This document shows positions 61,997 to 64,000 of a stretch of DNA of 64,000 bases, in pieces. The notes under the pieces are model-generated. The model was not told the origin of the DNA. It worked only from the letters and a program-made list of their open reading frames with translations, and ran no database searches. The translations under genes and the position numbers were made by a program. The stretch's first letter is position 1. Every line of letters starts with the position of its first letter. The DNA lies in contig CBDFFZ010000014.1 of NCBI GenBank assembly GCA_965246905.1, positions 310,001 to 374,000 on the forward strand, written 5' to 3'. This DNA is from UBA1952 sp965246905. Lineage in GTDB: Bacteria > Bacteroidota > Bacteroidia > Chitinophagales > Chitinophagaceae.

Positions 61997-63013
61997 ATGC
62001 GCTCCTTCGCTTTCACCTTCCCGTCCGGCACTACAGAATATCTTTATGAAGCCACGATCGATGACCTTCACGAAGCAGCGCCGCCTGCCACATCCATCAT
62101 CATCACCGATGAAAATGTAGCCGCACTCCATGCCCCTAAGCTCGATGGTTACCGCACCATCGCCGTGCCATCCGGCGAAGCCGCAAAAACCTTTAGTACC
62201 ATTGAGCATCTTGCAAAAAAACTTGTGGAGCTCGGTGCGCATCGCGGCACTATGCTGGTTGGGGTAGGCGGCGGGGTGGTTACAGATATTACCGGCTTCC
62301 TCGCAAGCGTATATATGCGCGGACTTACATTTGCATTCGTGCCCACCACGCTTTTAGGCATGGTAGATGCTGCAATTGGCGGCAAGAACGGGGTGAATGT
62401 GGACAACCACAAAAATATGCTCGGCACCATCCGCCAGCCAAAGTTCATTCTCTACGATACCGGTTTTTTACTCAGCCTGCCCAACGAGCAATGGAGCAAT
62501 GGCTTTGCAGAGATCATTAAATACGGCTTTATTGCCGATGCCCGCATTCTTACCACCTTGCAGGAAAGCAATATCGGATACTTCCAGAAGCATCCCCAAC
62601 AATTAGGTGCGCTTATTGCCGGCGCGGCAGACATCAAAAACAAGATCGTACATGCCGATGAGCAGGAAACCGGCCTCCGCAAAATGCTCAACTTCGGCCA
62701 TACAGCGGGCCATGCTTTCGAGCTCATGCACAACCTGCCACACGGCTTTGCCGTAGGCTTAGGCATGATGATCGCGATGCGGCTTTCCAGGGCTTACTCC
62801 GGCTTGGCAGAGGCCACGCAACACCAGCTTGCAGACTTACTGCTACAGTACGGCCTGCCAATAATGCTGGATTATGATCCGGAGCAGGCCCTGGAATTAA
62901 TGAAGGCGGATAAGAAAGGAAGTGATGGGAGCATTGACTACGTGCTCATAGAAAAGCCCGGCGTAGCCAGCATTCGCAGGCTCACACTGGCAGAGATACT
63001 GCCGCACTTATAG
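61997..63013 (+). CDS. aroB: 3-dehydroquinate synthase
   Basis: A 338-residue AroB, second step of the shikimate pathway. The NAD-binding loop GVGGGVVTDITGF, the FVPTTLLGMVDAAIGGKNGVN region (trimmed), and metal/catalytic segments EIIKYGFI and MLNFGHTAGHAFE are all present; the His residues of the latter bind zinc. Slightly shorter than the classical enzyme but typical for Bacteroidota. It starts at MRSFAFTFPSG after the repeat cluster. Confidence 0.96.
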   Translation: MRSFAFTFPSGTTEYLYEATIDDLHEAAPPATSIIITDENVAALHAPKLDGYRTIAVPSGEAAKTFSTIEHLAKKLVELGAHRGTMLVGVGGGVVTDITGFLASVYMRGLTFAFVPTTLLGMVDAAIGGKNGVNVDNHKNMLGTIRQPKFILYDTGFLLSLPNEQWSNGFAEIIKYGFIADARILTTLQESNIGYFQKHPQQLGALIAGAADIKNKIVHADEQETGLRKMLNFGHTAGHAFELMHNLPHGFAVGLGMMIAMRLSRAYSGLAEATQHQLADLLLQYGLPIMLDYDPEQALELMKADKKGSDGSIDYVLIEKPGVASIRRLTLAEILPHL

Positions 63014-63292
63014 GCACTTTTTGCCGCCATCCGCAGGGCAGGCATTGATATCGGGCAGGTTGCAGCACATGGGTTTCCCCCGCTGGCGGGGGTGCCCTTT
63101 GCCGCTTTTTCTGCGGCATTGGGCGGGGGTGGGTTTACGCTATGGCCGCCTTGCCCCACCCCCTCGCCGCTTTCCTCTGCCAGTGGTGGAACCTGTTGCT
63201 ACGGAACACTAAAGCAACGCCGGAAAAGCGGGGGCACGGCCATCAAATTTTATTCTCCCTACCTTTCCGCCCCCAATTATTGAAACAAACCC
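63014..63292. repeat. Intergenic region with GC-rich palindromes
   Basis: No gene is supported. The main feature is cccccgctggcggggg (63078-63093) plus further GC-rich inverted stretches such as gccgctttttctgcggc at 63100-63116. These resemble the repeat cluster before aroB and are probably intergenic REP-like DNA. Confidence 0.45.
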
Positions 63293-64000
63293 ATGCTCGT
63301 AAAAGTATTTGGCAGCGCCGTATATGGCGTTGAAGCAATGACGATTACTATGGAGGTCGATGCCTCCAGCGGTGTTACCGGCTACTTCATTGTAGGTCTG
63401 CCGGACAATGCCGTTAAGGAAAGCCTCGACCGCGTAACCTCTGCGTTGCGCAACAGCCGCCTCGAAAGGCCACGCGCAAAAGTGCTCATCAATATGGCTC
63501 CCGCCGATATAAAAAAAGCCGGTGCCGCTTATGATTTACCTATAGCGGTTGGCCTCCTCGCCGTATCGGGGCAGATACAGGCAGAACGCCTCACGGATTA
63601 CGTGATCATGGGCGAGCTTGGGCTGGATGGCGCGCTGCAACCCATTAAGGGCGCACTGCCCATTGCCATACAGGCACGAACGGAAAAGTTCAAAGGGCTT
63701 ATCATCCCCAAAGAAAATGCCCGCGAGGCTGCACTTGTAAACAACCTGGAAGTGTATGGGGCGGCAAATATCCTGGAGGTAGTGGATTTCCTGAATGGCA
63801 AGGAAAACCTGCATCCTACCAAAGTAAATACCCGTGAGGAATTCTTCGATGCACAAACGCATTTCGATGTGGATTTCAATGATGTAAAGGGCCAGGAAAA
63901 TGTAAAGCGCGCCCTTGAGATCGCAGCCTCAGGCGGGCATAATGCCATACTCATCGGGCCTCCGGGTGCTGGCAAAACTATGCTGGCCAAGCGCCTGCCC
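63293..64000 (+). CDS. YifB/ComM family Mg chelatase-like AAA ATPase (5' part)
   Basis: The first 236 residues of a gene that continues past the window. The start MLVKVFGSAVYGVEAM and the Lon-like/ChlI N-terminal domain (GLPDNAVKESLDRV, RPRAKVLINMAPADIKKAG, YDLPIAVGLLA) are diagnostic; a Walker A motif GPPGAGKTMLAKR lies at the end. The ComM homologue is a helicase-like hexamer that helps branch migration during natural transformation. No stop codon is seen in the window, so the end is partial. Confidence 0.93.
   Translation, partial: MLVKVFGSAVYGVEAMTITMEVDASSGVTGYFIVGLPDNAVKESLDRVTSALRNSRLERPRAKVLINMAPADIKKAGAAYDLPIAVGLLAVSGQIQAERLTDYVIMGELGLDGALQPIKGALPIAIQARTEKFKGLIIPKENAREAALVNNLEVYGAANILEVVDFLNGKENLHPTKVNTREEFFDAQTHFDVDFNDVKGQENVKRALEIAASGGHNAILIGPPGAGKTMLAKRLP

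Noticed and set aside
1..64000. CRISPR array
   Set aside because: No regularly spaced identical direct repeats with variable spacers are seen; the repeats in 31-37 kb are protein repeats and those near 61.7 kb are irregular.

Overview
The window is chromosomal DNA of a member of the Bacteroidota, most plausibly a chitinophaga-type (Chitinophagaceae-like) soil or freshwater bacterium. Three observations support this: a Bacteroidota-specific (subtype iii) type VI secretion system (T6SS), two secreted proteins ending in type IX secretion (T9SS) sorting domains, and typical lineage families (DUF4280, DUF2931, DUF3570/DUF4266, YifB, HflX, MnmA). The species cannot be told from the sequence alone.

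Region 1 (34-25440) is a T6SS locus. A leftward tssG runs toward the window edge. A rightward block carries tssH/clpV, tssB and tssC, ends in a hairpin terminator, and is followed by a 119-bp MITE-like insertion. A second rightward block holds a lipoprotein gene, a flavodoxin-fold protein, hcp/tssD, vgrG/tssI, three unrecognised proteins, a DUF4280 PAAR-like spike tip, a Tle1-type (DUF2235) lipase effector, two DUF2931 lipoproteins (likely immunity, the second truncated), a lytic transglycosylase, tssE and tssF. A leftward operon (tssO, a second small membrane protein, a PKD-domain membrane protein, tssR) converges on tssF so that the stop codons overlap. These supply the sheath, tube, spike, baseplate, recycling ATPase, much of the membrane complex, and an effector/immunity module. 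tssK, tssN and a clear tssQ are not seen and may lie left of the window.

Region 2 (25441-30923) is a worn accessory stretch: a histidine-kinase fragment, an AhpD-like protein, a DUF1348 protein, a broken SMR transporter, an AraC regulator, a frameshifted quinone oxidoreductase and an ECF-type sigma factor. Region 3 is a 2210-residue T9SS-exported beta-helix protein on the minus strand, then about 0.9 kb without a convincing gene. Region 4 (38476-41679) is a compact thioredoxin / ApbE / DUF4266 / DUF3570 operon facing a small lipoprotein with a CX4CH cytochrome-type motif.

Region 5 (41996-54827) looks like a stress or low-oxygen island: P-type ATPase, DUF1275 protein, a truncated second P-type ATPase, response regulator, lipocalin, two BON proteins, phosphoglycerate mutase, decayed phosphofructokinase and hydroxyacid dehydrogenase genes, DJ-1/PfpI protein, cupin, AraC regulator and universal stress protein. 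FNR-like boxes precede the stress-protein gene, and a 21-bp-spaced direct repeat precedes three genes. The island ends at a tRNA-Asp gene whose 3' side abuts the frameshifted tail of a serine recombinase, a common integration footprint.

Region 6 (55533-64000) is mainly housekeeping: hflX, a T9SS subtilase, a lipoprotein, mnmA, a gene split by a nonsense codon, aroB, and the start of a YifB/ComM-like ATPase, with structured intergenic repeats between them.
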